This document shows positions 23,874 to 32,913 of a stretch of 49,248 bases of DNA, piece after piece. Source of the stretch: Eubacterium sp. UBA3782 (GTDB lineage: Bacteria > Bacillota > Clostridia > Lachnospirales > Lachnospiraceae). The DNA lies in assembly GCA_002368795.1 (NCBI GenBank), contig DFFG01000098.1, positions 1-49,248 on the forward strand, read 5' to 3'. Position 1 is the stretch's first letter. Every line of letters begins with the position of its first letter. The notes beneath the pieces are model-generated. The model was not told where the DNA came from and ran no database searches. It worked only from the letters and a program-made list of their open reading frames with translations. The position numbers were made by a program, and so were the translations under genes.

Positions 23874-24440
23874 TTGGCCAGGGAGCGATATTCCAGGGAT
23901 TACCGGATTACAGAGAAGTTTGATGAGAAGGGCCGTGTGCACGTCGACTACGAGTACATCGGCGAAGATTACCGCTTTGCGGGCGGAGAAAAGCAGCTCC
24001 GGCGGGAGAGGCGGACGGCGCTTGTTTTGTGCGCAGCAGGCTGGGCAGCATATATTGCAGCTCTCCTTCCCAGGACAGAGGCCATGCACCGTCTGTACAT
24101 CGCACTTCCCTTTATCTTCCTGGCAGTGCCGCTGGCGATGTATGCAGATTTTTGTCTTGCGTTCGTCCGGATGCCGGAGGTCCTTGAGCATCGCCACGCA
24201 GACCGGCTGAACAACCGTTATCCGTTCATCGCCTTCCTGCTCACCGTCTTTTCCCTGATCCCGGCGGCTGCAGAAAGCATCCTGCTGTTTACCGGCAGCA
24301 TCCAGGGCGGTTTTGGAGATATCTTTTTCCTGCTCTGCGCCATCCTCCTGTTTTGTATCGGAGCGTATATGTTCCGGAACCGGGAGAAGATCGCGGCCGT
24401 CCCCTGCGGAAAGAAAACTGCAGCAGAAGACGTGAAATAA
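23874..24440 (+). CDS. Small polytopic membrane protein, unknown
   Basis: 188 residues from a TTG start at 23874, chosen because GGAGGG lies 5 bases upstream. The frame opens at ATG 23751, but that ATG has no ribosome-binding site and the added residues look non-coding. Residues 1-40 are soluble and charged ('YRITEKFDEKGRVHVDYEY'). Then come about four membrane helices: 'ALVLCAAGWAAYIAAL', 'LYIALPFIFLAVPLAMYA', 'PFIAFLLTVFSLIPAAAE' and 'IFFLLCAILLFCIGAYMF'. I do not recognise the family. It lies just upstream of the peptide-transport operon with only 68 bases between them. Confidence 0.6.
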   Translation: MARERYSRDYRITEKFDEKGRVHVDYEYIGEDYRFAGGEKQLRRERRTALVLCAAGWAAYIAALLPRTEAMHRLYIALPFIFLAVPLAMYADFCLAFVRMPEVLEHRHADRLNNRYPFIAFLLTVFSLIPAAAESILLFTGSIQGGFGDIFFLLCAILLFCIGAYMFRNREKIAAVPCGKKTAAEDVK

Positions 24441-24508
24441 CAACCAATGATCCTGTATGAGAGCATCTCATTTTGGATAGAAAAAAGTAATAAAAGGAGG
24501 AAAGTTTT

Positions 24509-26890
24509 ATGAAGAGAAAAACGCTTGCACTTGTTCTGGCGTCTGTCATGACCGTTTCTCTGGCTGCCTGTGGCGGCTCCGGCAGTGACAGTGCGGCAGC
24601 AAGTTCCGCAGCACCTGCTGCAGAGAGCGCAGCATCAGCAGCATCTGAGGCTGCTCCCGAGGCCGAGGAGGCTCCCGCGGAGGAGGCAGCAGCAGAGGAA
24701 GAAGCTGCTCCGGCAAGAGAGGGAGGCAACTTCGTATATGCCACAGCTACCTTTGGCCAGAAGTTCAGCCCCTTCTTCTACACGACTGCCTATGACCACG
24801 AGGTCGTAGCCCTGACCCAGGCTTCCCTGCTTGCATCTGACCGCGGAGGCGCGATCGTTGAGCATGGCATCGAAGGTGAGACCAGAGAGTACAACGGAAC
24901 CGATTACACTTATTATGGCCTGGGCGATGTAGAGGTCGTTCAGAATGATGACGGCTCCGTAGATTATAACCTGACGATGCGTGATGATGTTGTCTTCTCT
25001 GACGGTGTTCCGGCAACGATCGATGACGTCATTTTCGGCATCTATGTTCTGGCAGATCCGACCTATGACGGATCTTCTACCATCTATGCCCTTCCGATCG
25101 AAGGCATGGAGGAGTACAGAAGCGGTATGCAGTCCCGCACAGAGCTGATCCTTGAGGCAGGTCCGGACGGCTATGAAGAGAACGAGAACTACACCGAGGA
25201 GCAGTACACTGCTTTCTGGGCTGCGTTCGATAAGGCCGGCGTAAACTTTGCACAGGAGATCCTGGACTACTGTATCGCCAACGGCTACAATTCAGATTCC
25301 GATCCGGTAGAGGCTATTGCAGCAAACTGGGGCTATGAGCTCGAGGAAGGTGCTACCGTCGAGGATTTCTGGGCAAAGATCGTTGAGACCTACGGCTATG
25401 ATCTGTCCGATGAGGGCATCAACCTTGAGACTGCCGGAACCTCTATCTCCGACTTCATCTGGGCTGAGCTGGACGAGACCATGGCCGCTGAGCTGCAGGC
25501 AGGTGTCCAGACCGGCGAGGGTGCTCCCAACATCTCCGGTATCAAGAAGACCGGCGATTACACCATGACCGTTCATATGACATCCTACGACGCTACCGCG
25601 ATCTATGAGATGGCATTTACCGTTGCTCCGCTTCATTACTACGGCAACGAGGAAATGTACGATTATGACAACAACATGTTTGGTTTCCCGAAGGGTGACC
25701 TGAGCATTGTCAAGTCTGTCACCTCCCAGCCTCTGGGCTGCGGTGCCTACACCTTTGACAGCTATGCAAACGGTGTTGTTACCCTGAAGGCAAATCCGAG
25801 CTTTGCACTTGGCGCCCCGGCAACCGAGACCATCCTGATGCAGGAAGCTCTTGATTCCGACTATGTACCGGGCATCGTTACCGGCACATTCGATCTTGCT
25901 GTTCCGTCCATCAACGATGAGACCCTCAAGGCCATCCAGGATGCAAACGATACCGGCGATCTGGTCGGCGATACGCTTACCACCTATCTGATCGACTATC
26001 GCGGATATGGATATCTCGGAATCAACGCGGATCTGGTCAATATCGACGGTGATCCCGCATCCGATGCTTCCAAGGCTCTTCGTAAGGGCTTCATGACGCT
26101 GTTCTCCGTATATCGTGACACCGTCATCAACTCCTACTACGGCGACCGTGCTTCTGTCATCCAGTACCCGATCTCCAACACTTCCTGGGCAGCTCCGATG
26201 CCGGCAGACGAGGGCTACCGCGTTGCCTACTCCGTCGATGTTGATGGAAATCCGATCTATACCGACGGCATGACAGAGGAAGAGCGTTATGCAGCAGCAA
26301 AGGAAGCTGCCATCGGCTTCTTCAAGGCTGCAGGCTTCACCTATGATGAGGCATCCGGCAAGTTTACCGATGCCGAGCAGACATATGAGGTCATGATCCC
26401 CGGCTCCGGTCAGCAGGATCATCCGGCATACGGCGTTGCCGTTGCTGCTTCCGAGGTTCTTGCAGAGCTTGGCATCAAGCTGCAGGTTAACGACGTCGGA
26501 ACCTCCGTATGGAATGACGCTCTTGAGGGCAATACTGCCATGATGTGGGCAGCTGCATGGCAGGCTTCCGTAGATCCGGATATGACCCAGGTCTACACCG
26601 GCCAGAATGCTCACGGAAACGGAACCAACTCCAACCACTATGCGATCGACGATCCGGAACTGGATGCGATGATCGCTGACGCACGTACCAGTGCTGACAC
26701 TGAATACAGAAAGTCTGTTTACAAAGACTGCTTTGATACCGTCCTTGACTGGGGTGTTGAGCTTCCGCTGTATCAGCGCAAGGACTGCACCGTTGCTTCC
26801 ACTCAGCGTGTGGTGATCGACAGCCTTCCGAAGGATATGACACCGTACTGGCCGTGGTATGCAGAAATCGAGAAACTCGCAATTCAGTAA
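24509..26890 (+). CDS. Peptide/nickel ABC transporter binding lipoprotein (SBP family 5)
   Basis: 793 residues, longer than the usual 500-600. Lipobox 'SLAAC' with Cys21, then a Ser/Ala/Glu-rich tether (about 25-72). The family-5 fold follows, with 'MRDDVVFSDGVPATIDDVIFG' shortened here to the hallmark 'FSDGVPATIDDV'. Residues about 200-340 are an insertion relative to ordinary DppA/OppA proteins and are also present in the second binding protein of this cluster. The C-terminal lobe contains 'AWQASVDPDMTQVYTGQN'. It captures a ligand (peptide or related molecule) outside the cell and passes it to the permeases that follow. GCT/GTT/TCT codons are more frequent than in neighbours, consistent with high expression. 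RBS AAAGGAGGAAAG. Confidence 0.93.
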   Translation: MKRKTLALVLASVMTVSLAACGGSGSDSAAASSAAPAAESAASAASEAAPEAEEAPAEEAAAEEEAAPAREGGNFVYATATFGQKFSPFFYTTAYDHEVVALTQASLLASDRGGAIVEHGIEGETREYNGTDYTYYGLGDVEVVQNDDGSVDYNLTMRDDVVFSDGVPATIDDVIFGIYVLADPTYDGSSTIYALPIEGMEEYRSGMQSRTELILEAGPDGYEENENYTEEQYTAFWAAFDKAGVNFAQEILDYCIANGYNSDSDPVEAIAANWGYELEEGATVEDFWAKIVETYGYDLSDEGINLETAGTSISDFIWAELDETMAAELQAGVQTGEGAPNISGIKKTGDYTMTVHMTSYDATAIYEMAFTVAPLHYYGNEEMYDYDNNMFGFPKGDLSIVKSVTSQPLGCGAYTFDSYANGVVTLKANPSFALGAPATETILMQEALDSDYVPGIVTGTFDLAVPSINDETLKAIQDANDTGDLVGDTLTTYLIDYRGYGYLGINADLVNIDGDPASDASKALRKGFMTLFSVYRDTVINSYYGDRASVIQYPISNTSWAAPMPADEGYRVAYSVDVDGNPIYTDGMTEEERYAAAKEAAIGFFKAAGFTYDEASGKFTDAEQTYEVMIPGSGQQDHPAYGVAVAASEVLAELGIKLQVNDVGTSVWNDALEGNTAMMWAAAWQASVDPDMTQVYTGQNAHGNGTNSNHYAIDDPELDAMIADARTSADTEYRKSVYKDCFDTVLDWGVELPLYQRKDCTVASTQRVVIDSLPKDMTPYWPWYAEIEKLAIQ

Positions 26891-26918
26891 ACCTACTGTC
26901 TGCGATCCTCGGAATTGC

Positions 26919-26947
26919 GCGGAAGGGGATGTTTCATCCCCTTCCGC
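26919..26947 (+). terminator. Attenuator-like hairpin after the binding-protein gene
   Basis: A perfect 12-bp stem GCGGAAGGGGAT/ATCCCCTTCCGC with a 5-base loop. The tail ATTCTGTTATG is a weak U-run. It probably reduces, but does not stop, transcription into the permease genes, keeping the binding protein in excess. Confidence 0.75.
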
Positions 26948-27048
26948 ATTCTGTTATGCATGATCATGTAATGAGATCTGAACAGAAAGAAAAAGCCTGT
27001 TTCGCATAGCAGGCAGGACCATATCAAAAAGAAAGCAGCGTACAGATT

Positions 27049-28038
27049 ATGATTAAGTACACGATTAAGCGTCTCCTGTACAGTGTCATCATCCTGTTCT
27101 TCGTCATGTTTATCATCTATGTGCTGATGTACAACATGCCGATGGGATATATAGAGACAAAGGCAAGGGAGCTTGCCTCACGTCCGGGAGCAACAAAAAG
27201 TTATGCAGAGTGGCTGGCTGCTCTGAATGCGCAGTACGGCATGGACAAGGGCGTTCTGCAGGGTTATTTTATCTGGCTGGGGAACGCGGTCCGCGGCAAC
27301 TGGGGCGACAGCTGGGCCTGGACGATCCCTGTTACAGAGGAGTTCCACAACACCGTATGGTACAGCTTCATTCTCGGAGCCGTATCCTTTATCTTTGAAA
27401 TCATCATCGCTATCCCTCTGGGGATCACAGCTGCAAAGAAGCAGTACAGTTTTACAGACTATTTTACGACGGTCGTCTCGATGGTCTGTATCTCTATGCC
27501 CACCTTCTTTGTGGCAACGGTTCTGAAATATATTTTCTCTGTCAAGCTGGGCTGGTTCGATCTGTCCGGCATGCAGGGACGTGATTATGGGACGCTGACA
27601 GAGTTCGGCAAATTTCTGGATGTGGCAAAACACTTTGTCCTGCCCTCTGTCACGATCGTTATCATCAGCATCGGCGGCCTGATGCGTTACACCAGGACCA
27701 ACATGCTGGAGGTTCTGAATGCGGATTATATCCGTACCGCCAGGGCAAAAGGTGTTCCGGAGAAGAAGGTCATCAATTATCATGCCTTCCGAAATACGCT
27801 GATCCCCCTGGTAACCACGCTGGGCGGCAGCCTGCCGGGACTGTTCTCCGGAGCTCTGATCACGGAGACCCTCTTTGCGATCCGCGGTATCGGATATGCG
27901 TCTTACAATTCCATGATAAAGGGTGATATCCCGTTCATCATGTTCTATCTGGCATTCATTTCCATTCTGACACTTCTTGGCAACCTGATCTCAGATCTGC
28001 TCTATGCCGCGGTCGATCCGCGCGTACGGCTCAGCTAA
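27049..28038 (+). CDS. ABC transporter permease, OppB/DppB type
   Basis: 329 residues, six predicted membrane helices. The start 'MIKYTIKRLLYSVIILFFVMF' (first residues MIKYTIKRLL) is typical of DppB/OppB. The cytoplasmic EAA loop that docks to the ATPase is 'YIRTARAKGVPEKKVINYH', followed by 'RNTLIPLVTTLG'. The C-terminus 'DLLYAAVDPRVRLS' is also family-typical. It forms half of the membrane channel with the next gene, 11 bases downstream. The spacer before it holds an attenuator hairpin. Confidence 0.95.
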   Translation: MIKYTIKRLLYSVIILFFVMFIIYVLMYNMPMGYIETKARELASRPGATKSYAEWLAALNAQYGMDKGVLQGYFIWLGNAVRGNWGDSWAWTIPVTEEFHNTVWYSFILGAVSFIFEIIIAIPLGITAAKKQYSFTDYFTTVVSMVCISMPTFFVATVLKYIFSVKLGWFDLSGMQGRDYGTLTEFGKFLDVAKHFVLPSVTIVIISIGGLMRYTRTNMLEVLNADYIRTARAKGVPEKKVINYHAFRNTLIPLVTTLGGSLPGLFSGALITETLFAIRGIGYASYNSMIKGDIPFIMFYLAFISILTLLGNLISDLLYAAVDPRVRLS

Positions 28039-28049
28039 GGAGGGAAAGA

Positions 28050-30095
28050 ATGGCTAAATATAATTTGAACGAGGCCCTCAAGGCCCGTGCAGCAAAACAG
28101 AATCAGACCGCGGCAGCCGATCAGGAGATGCATCTGGACGATGTGTCCCGGGTTAAGGTACTTTCTCCCGGAAGGCAGGTCTTTAAACGGTTCATCCGCA
28201 ACCGTCTGGCGGTATTTGGATCTGCAACGCTGATCGTCATGTTTGTATTCTCATTTCTGGGGCCGCTCTTCTATCCCTATGGACAGAAGCAGATCTTCTA
28301 CCGTTTCGAATCCCAGAATGTCAATTATGCGCTGGCAAAGGTGAACACCAACTACAATGGCTCTGTACTGGATCCGGATATTGAGATCCCGCGGGAAGTC
28401 TCCAACTCGATGAACAGTCTCATCAAGCAGATGGCTGCAGACGGAACCAAGGCGGGGTACATGGTATCGGATGGTCAGGGATATGCGGTCACAGAACAGA
28501 TCCCGGGCGTCTATGTTCTTTCGGAAGCAGATCTTGGTCAGGTCTGCACGTACGGAAACAGTGTCGTCACGATCGGTACCTACGACAGCATTAAAAAGAG
28601 CATCACTTATACCGGAGAAGAGGTCGAAGGTCTGGAGGCTGCTCTTGCTTCCCAGCCGATCAAAGGCAAAGGAACCACTATCGAGTTTGGCGGCGCCACC
28701 TATACGCTGGAAAAGACGGTAGGCAAGAGCTACGCCATCACCATGGTCTCTGACGGCTTCCATTATACCGGAACGCCAATGGGCGAAGACTTTGAGCGGG
28801 CCGTAGATGCAGCGGCTGCAGGTGACGGGACTTTTGAATATGAGGGGATTCCTTATGCTATCGCCGGCGACGCAAAGAGCAGTGCGGTCTATACCGTAGG
28901 CGATACATCAGAGGCGCAGATCTGGTCCAACTATACGATGGATTTCTTTACTGCAGGTCAGAAAGCGTCCGATGAATTCCGGGCCGGCGCCCTCAAGGCA
29001 GCCGGAGAGAGCGGAAGCTTTGAAGCAGACGGCAGGACCTGGAAGATCACGGATGACAACGGCGTGTATATCATCACCGATGATATCGGTGCTGAGTATG
29101 CAGAACTGACTCTTTTCTCCATTCGCAGATATTCCGGTGAGGATACCATGGAATATTCGCTGAAGAAAGCGATCGCAGAGACCGTGCAGGAGATGCTGGA
29201 GAGCGATGAGAAGACGGCAACGCTTGTGTATGATCTTCCCATGCAGGGCGAGGACGGCAAGTATCTGCGCAATGAAGACGGAACGCTTCAGTATACAGAG
29301 ACAGAGATGCGTCTTACCCAGAGAAATACCGGGGAATATGTGATCAATGCCGATCAGATCAACTACGTGATCGACATGTTCTCTGCACCTTCCGCAAAGC
29401 ATTTCCTGGGAACCGACGGTGACGGCTTTGATGTTCTTGCCCGTATCATGTACGGCGGACGTGTATCCCTGATGGTCGGCTTCGTGGTCGTCTTCCTGGA
29501 GATCCTCCTTGGCGTTATCATGGGAGGAATTGCCGGTTTCTACGGCGGATGGGTGGACAACCTGATCATGCGTCTGGTCGATATCTTCTATTGTCTGCCG
29601 TCCATGCCGATCATGATCATTCTCGGAACTGTCATGGATGCGCTCCGTATGGATACCTATATCCGTCTGATGATCATGATGGCAGCCCTTGGTATCATGG
29701 GCTGGGCCGGTGTAGCCCGTCTGGTCAGAGGCCAGATCCTGTCTCTGCGTGAGCAGGAGTTTATGGTCGCTGCAGAAGCCACCGGCATCAAGGTGCGGGA
29801 CCGCATCTTCCGCCATCTGGTACCCAATGTCATGCCACAGCTGATCGTTACAGCGACCATGGGTGTCGGCAGCGTCATTCTGACAGAGTCGACGCTGTCC
29901 TTCCTGGGACTTGGCGTCAAACATCCGCTGGCTACCTGGGGCACGATCATCAACTCCGTGTCCTCTGCGTCGGCAATGGCACATTATGCATTTATCTGGA
30001 TTCCTGTAGGCCTGCTGATCTGTCTGACAGTTATCGCATTCAACTTTGTCGGTGACGGTCTGCGTGATGCATACGATCCCAAGGCAAAGAGATAA
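28050..30095 (+). CDS. OppC/DppC-type permease with giant extracytoplasmic insertion
   Basis: 681 residues against about 300 for normal OppC. Residues 1-47 are cytoplasmic, helix 1 is about 50-72, and the normal permease body resumes at 'HFLGTDGDGFDVLARI' (residues 451-466), with the EAA loop 'EATGIKVRDRIFRHLVPN' and the ending 'NFVGDGLRDAYDPKAK'. Between them, residues about 73-450 would lie outside the membrane. This insert contains at least four imperfect repeats, beginning near residues 121, 195, 248 and 310. Each has a short helix followed by a strand pair of the type F-E-x-x-G-x-x-Y-x-I. It is one uninterrupted frame with normal codon use, so not an assembly fusion. The insert may contact the binding proteins or ligand. 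ATG 28050 follows AAGGAGGGAAAG. Confidence 0.93.
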   Translation: MAKYNLNEALKARAAKQNQTAAADQEMHLDDVSRVKVLSPGRQVFKRFIRNRLAVFGSATLIVMFVFSFLGPLFYPYGQKQIFYRFESQNVNYALAKVNTNYNGSVLDPDIEIPREVSNSMNSLIKQMAADGTKAGYMVSDGQGYAVTEQIPGVYVLSEADLGQVCTYGNSVVTIGTYDSIKKSITYTGEEVEGLEAALASQPIKGKGTTIEFGGATYTLEKTVGKSYAITMVSDGFHYTGTPMGEDFERAVDAAAAGDGTFEYEGIPYAIAGDAKSSAVYTVGDTSEAQIWSNYTMDFFTAGQKASDEFRAGALKAAGESGSFEADGRTWKITDDNGVYIITDDIGAEYAELTLFSIRRYSGEDTMEYSLKKAIAETVQEMLESDEKTATLVYDLPMQGEDGKYLRNEDGTLQYTETEMRLTQRNTGEYVINADQINYVIDMFSAPSAKHFLGTDGDGFDVLARIMYGGRVSLMVGFVVVFLEILLGVIMGGIAGFYGGWVDNLIMRLVDIFYCLPSMPIMIILGTVMDALRMDTYIRLMIMMAALGIMGWAGVARLVRGQILSLREQEFMVAAEATGIKVRDRIFRHLVPNVMPQLIVTATMGVGSVILTESTLSFLGLGVKHPLATWGTIINSVSSASAMAHYAFIWIPVGLLICLTVIAFNFVGDGLRDAYDPKAKR

Positions 30096-30108
30096 GGAGG
30101 AGAGAAAA

Positions 30109-31290
30109 ATGGCTGATCACAAGAATTCCTCCTATATTTCAGGTAAGGAATCAAGAAGAATCACAAAATTCAACCGCCGGGTGACCAAAAAGCTTGAGGC
30201 TGCCCGGGCGGATGCGAACAAGGATCCGAAGCTGTATACCACGACCATGAAGGATCCGAACAATGTTGTCGAATTCGACAATGTCTGCACATATTTCTTT
30301 ACTGATGTCGGTACGGTAAAGGCTGTCGACGGCGTCAACTTCAACATCCCGAAATGTTCTACGGTGGGTGTTGTCGGTGAGTCCGGCTGCGGCAAGTCCG
30401 TTACCTCCCTGTCGCTGATGCAGCTGCTGCAGCGGCCCAGCGGCCAGACGGTGGGCGGCGAGATCCGCTTCAATATCGGAGACGGAAAGGCCTACAATAT
30501 TGTCAATACACCGAATGCCATAATGGAGAAGATCCGGGGCAACAAGATCTCTATGATCTTCCAGGAGCCCATGACTTCTCTGAATCCGGTATTCCGGATC
30601 GGCGAGCAGATCGATGAGGTCACAAAGCTGCACAATCCGGAGATGCCCGAAGAAGAGGTAAAGGCACGGACGCTGGAGATGCTCGAGCTGGTCGGCATCG
30701 CCAATAAAGAGGGCGTCTATTCCATGTATCCCCATGAGCTGTCGGGCGGAATGCGCCAGAGGATCTGTATCGCCATTGCCCTGGCCTGCTCACCGACGCT
30801 GATCATTGCGGACGAGCCGACGACGGCGCTGGATGTAACCATCCAGGCTCAGATCCTGGATCTGCTTCAGAATCTGAAGGATAAGCTGAACTCCTCCATT
30901 ATGCTGATCACCCACGACCTGGGTGTCGTAGCGGGCATGGCGGACTATGTGGTCGTCATGTATGCCGGCCGTGTGATCGAGAAGGGAACAGCGGACGAGA
31001 TCTTCCACAACCCCTGCCATCCGTACACGATCGGCCTGATGCGTTCCAAGCCGGTGGTCGGAAAAAAGGTGGACGAGCTCTACAATATCCCCGGAAGCGT
31101 ACCGAATCCGGTCAATATGCCCAATTACTGCTACTTCCGCGACCGCTGCGAGATGCGGTGCGAGGGCTGTGACGGCAAGTATCCGCCGGAGATCCGGATC
31201 AGTGATACCCATATCGTATCCTGCTACCGCTATATCAATGACGGCGAGGTACTGGGGTATCCGAAATCCGTGAATGTGGAGGAACTGTAA
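30109..31290 (+). CDS. ABC transporter ATPase, OppD/DppD type
   Basis: 393 residues. Walker A 'GESGCGKS', the Q-loop 'FQEPMTSLNP', signature 'LSGGMRQRICIAIAL', Walker B 'LIIADEPTTALD', and the OppD C-terminal Cys-rich motif 'CYFRDRCEMRCEGC', which in relatives binds an iron-sulfur cluster. About 50 basic residues precede the usual start. ATG 30109 follows AAGGAGGAG; the upstream in-frame codons overlap the permease gene and are rejected. Powers import together with the next ATPase. Confidence 0.95.
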   Translation: MADHKNSSYISGKESRRITKFNRRVTKKLEAARADANKDPKLYTTTMKDPNNVVEFDNVCTYFFTDVGTVKAVDGVNFNIPKCSTVGVVGESGCGKSVTSLSLMQLLQRPSGQTVGGEIRFNIGDGKAYNIVNTPNAIMEKIRGNKISMIFQEPMTSLNPVFRIGEQIDEVTKLHNPEMPEEEVKARTLEMLELVGIANKEGVYSMYPHELSGGMRQRICIAIALACSPTLIIADEPTTALDVTIQAQILDLLQNLKDKLNSSIMLITHDLGVVAGMADYVVVMYAGRVIEKGTADEIFHNPCHPYTIGLMRSKPVVGKKVDELYNIPGSVPNPVNMPNYCYFRDRCEMRCEGCDGKYPPEIRISDTHIVSCYRYINDGEVLGYPKSVNVEEL

Positions 31291-31291
31291 G

Positions 31292-32377
31292 ATGGAAGAC
31301 AACACAAAAATTGTTACACCCGGGGATGATACGATTCTGGAGGTGCGCAACCTGGTCAAATGGTTTCCCATCAAGACAGGCTTCTTCAAACGTACGACCG
31401 GACATGTAAAGGCAGTAGACGGTGTCAGCTTCAGCATTAAGCGGCGCCAGACCATGGGACTTGTAGGAGAGTCCGGCTGTGGAAAATCTACCTGCGGAAG
31501 AACGATCCTGCGCCTGCAGGATAAGACCTCCGGCGATGTGATCTTTGACGGACAGGATGTGTTCGCTCTTTCCAAGGAAGAACTTCGGAAAATGCGGCCC
31601 AGAATGCAGATGGTCTTCCAGGATCCCTACTCCAGTCTGTCACCGCGTCTTCCCGTAGGTGAGATCATCGGCGAGGCTGCCAGAGAGCACAACATCGTCC
31701 CGGCAGAAGAGTTTGACGATTATATCACCCGTGTCATGGAGGTCTGCGGACTGCCGGCCTACTATAAGGAGAGATATCCCCACGAGTTTTCCGGCGGACA
31801 GCGGCAGAGGATCTGCATCGCCCGTGCGCTGGCTCTGTCACCGGACTTCATCGTCTGCGATGAGCCGGTATCGGCGCTGGATGTATCCATTCAGGCCCAG
31901 ATCATCAACCTGCTCAAGCAGCTGCAGAACGATTTTGGCCTGACCTACCTGTTTATTTCCCATGACCTCTCCGTCGTCGAGCATATCTCGGATACGGTCG
32001 GTGTCATGTACCTGGGCACGATGGTCGAGTATGCGGATACCGAAGAGATCTTTGCAAATCCGCTGAACCCCTACACCCAGGCTCTTTTCTCCGCGATCCC
32101 GATCCCGGATCCGGATGTAAAGATCAACCGGATCATTCTGAAGGGCAGCATCCCCAGTCCGGCAAATCCGCCTCGGGGCTGCAAGTTCCATACCAGATGT
32201 GAGAAGTGTATGGAAGTCTGCAAATATGCAGCACCTGTATGGAAGGAAGTCGTACCCGGCCACTTCTGCGCATGTCATCTGTATGATGATGCAGCAGAAA
32301 AAAAGCAGGCAGAGGAGACGATGGAACAGATCCGCAGAACAGAAACAGAGCCCGTGAAGGAAGAAATGGTGCTCTGA
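31292..32377 (+). CDS. ABC transporter ATPase, OppF/DppF type
   Basis: 361 residues. N-terminal 'LEVRNLVKWFPIKTGFF', Walker A 'GESGCGKST', signature 'FSGGQRQRICIARAL', Walker B 'FIVCDEPVSALD', and the C-terminal 'GCKFHTRCEKCMEVC' motif of OppF proteins. ATG 31292 starts one base after the previous stop codon, with TGGAGGAACTG as ribosome-binding site inside the preceding gene. About 25 extra Glu/Lys-rich residues end the protein. It pairs with the OppD-type subunit. Confidence 0.95.
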   Translation: MEDNTKIVTPGDDTILEVRNLVKWFPIKTGFFKRTTGHVKAVDGVSFSIKRRQTMGLVGESGCGKSTCGRTILRLQDKTSGDVIFDGQDVFALSKEELRKMRPRMQMVFQDPYSSLSPRLPVGEIIGEAAREHNIVPAEEFDDYITRVMEVCGLPAYYKERYPHEFSGGQRQRICIARALALSPDFIVCDEPVSALDVSIQAQIINLLKQLQNDFGLTYLFISHDLSVVEHISDTVGVMYLGTMVEYADTEEIFANPLNPYTQALFSAIPIPDPDVKINRIILKGSIPSPANPPRGCKFHTRCEKCMEVCKYAAPVWKEVVPGHFCACHLYDDAAEKKQAEETMEQIRRTETEPVKEEMVL

Positions 32378-32391
32378 TCCGCAAAAAGAAT

Positions 32392-32434
32392 CCCCGCTTT
32401 GCCTGCTCCGGCAGGAAAAGCGGGTTTTCTTTTT
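32392..32434 (+). terminator. Rho-independent terminator of the permease-ATPase operon
   Basis: CCCGCTTTGCCTGC pairs with GGCAGGAAAAGCGGG (a small internal mismatch), followed by TTTTCTTTTT. Confidence 0.9.
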
Positions 32435-32548
32435 GCGGGCAGCATGCCGGTGCGCAGGCAGTACAGGAGTTCTACATTCTCTTTCTTTATAGAAGCGTCC
32501 TTTCCTGTGGAATTTTCCCTCGTTTTTCGATAGAATAGTAGTGCGCTT

Positions 32549-32589
32549 CCGGAATGCGTCAGACCTTTGATAAGGAGGTCTGATTCCGG
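32549..32589 (+). other. Leader hairpin carrying a buried AAGGAGG
   Basis: CCGGAA (32549-32554) and TCAGACCT (32559-32566) pair with AGGTCTGA (32576-32583) and TTCCGG (32584-32589). A Shine-Dalgarno-like AAGGAGG (32572-32578) sits in the loop and stem. A second hairpin GCGTATGGCTTTGCCACGC follows near 32599. Both lie between an AT-rich stretch with TAGAAT (32531-32536) and the small gene at 32645. I recognise no known riboswitch. Confidence 0.45.
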
Positions 32590-32644
32590 CGGCAGCCGCG
32601 TATGGCTTTGCCACGCAGCGGTCTTGTCAGAAGGAGGAAACAAC

Positions 32645-32899
32645 ATGCCGAAGAGTATGAATGAGATCGATCCGGAGGATGACGGCCGGACGATCGCCGA
32701 CATGAACGTGGACGGGATGCCCTGGTATGTCCAGGGGGATGAAAATCGGACTGCCCCTGGCGGCCGTCATGAGCAGATGACCGACGAGGAGGTCCGTGCC
32801 TACCGCTTTGCAGCACTAAAGGCGGCACTTCTCGTGGCGCTGATCTTTATCGGCGCGTTTTTCCTGTTCCTGCTGTTCTGTGATTTTATCTGGTTCTGA
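32645..32899 (+). CDS. Small single-helix membrane protein
   Basis: 84 residues, unknown family. The N-terminal 55 residues are hydrophilic and acidic ('EIDPEDDGRTIADMNVDGMP', then 'MTDEEVRAYRFAALKAAL'). One membrane helix spans about residues 58-82 and ends at the C-terminus 'CDFIWF'. The start ATG 32645 has a very good ribosome-binding site AGAAGGAGGAAAC. It is 14 bases upstream of the second binding-protein gene and so probably co-expressed with it. A small accessory subunit of the transporter is possible but unproven. Confidence 0.75.
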   Translation: MPKSMNEIDPEDDGRTIADMNVDGMPWYVQGDENRTAPGGRHEQMTDEEVRAYRFAALKAALLVALIFIGAFFLFLLFCDFIWF

Positions 32900-32913
32900 A
32901 ATAGGGGCAGACT

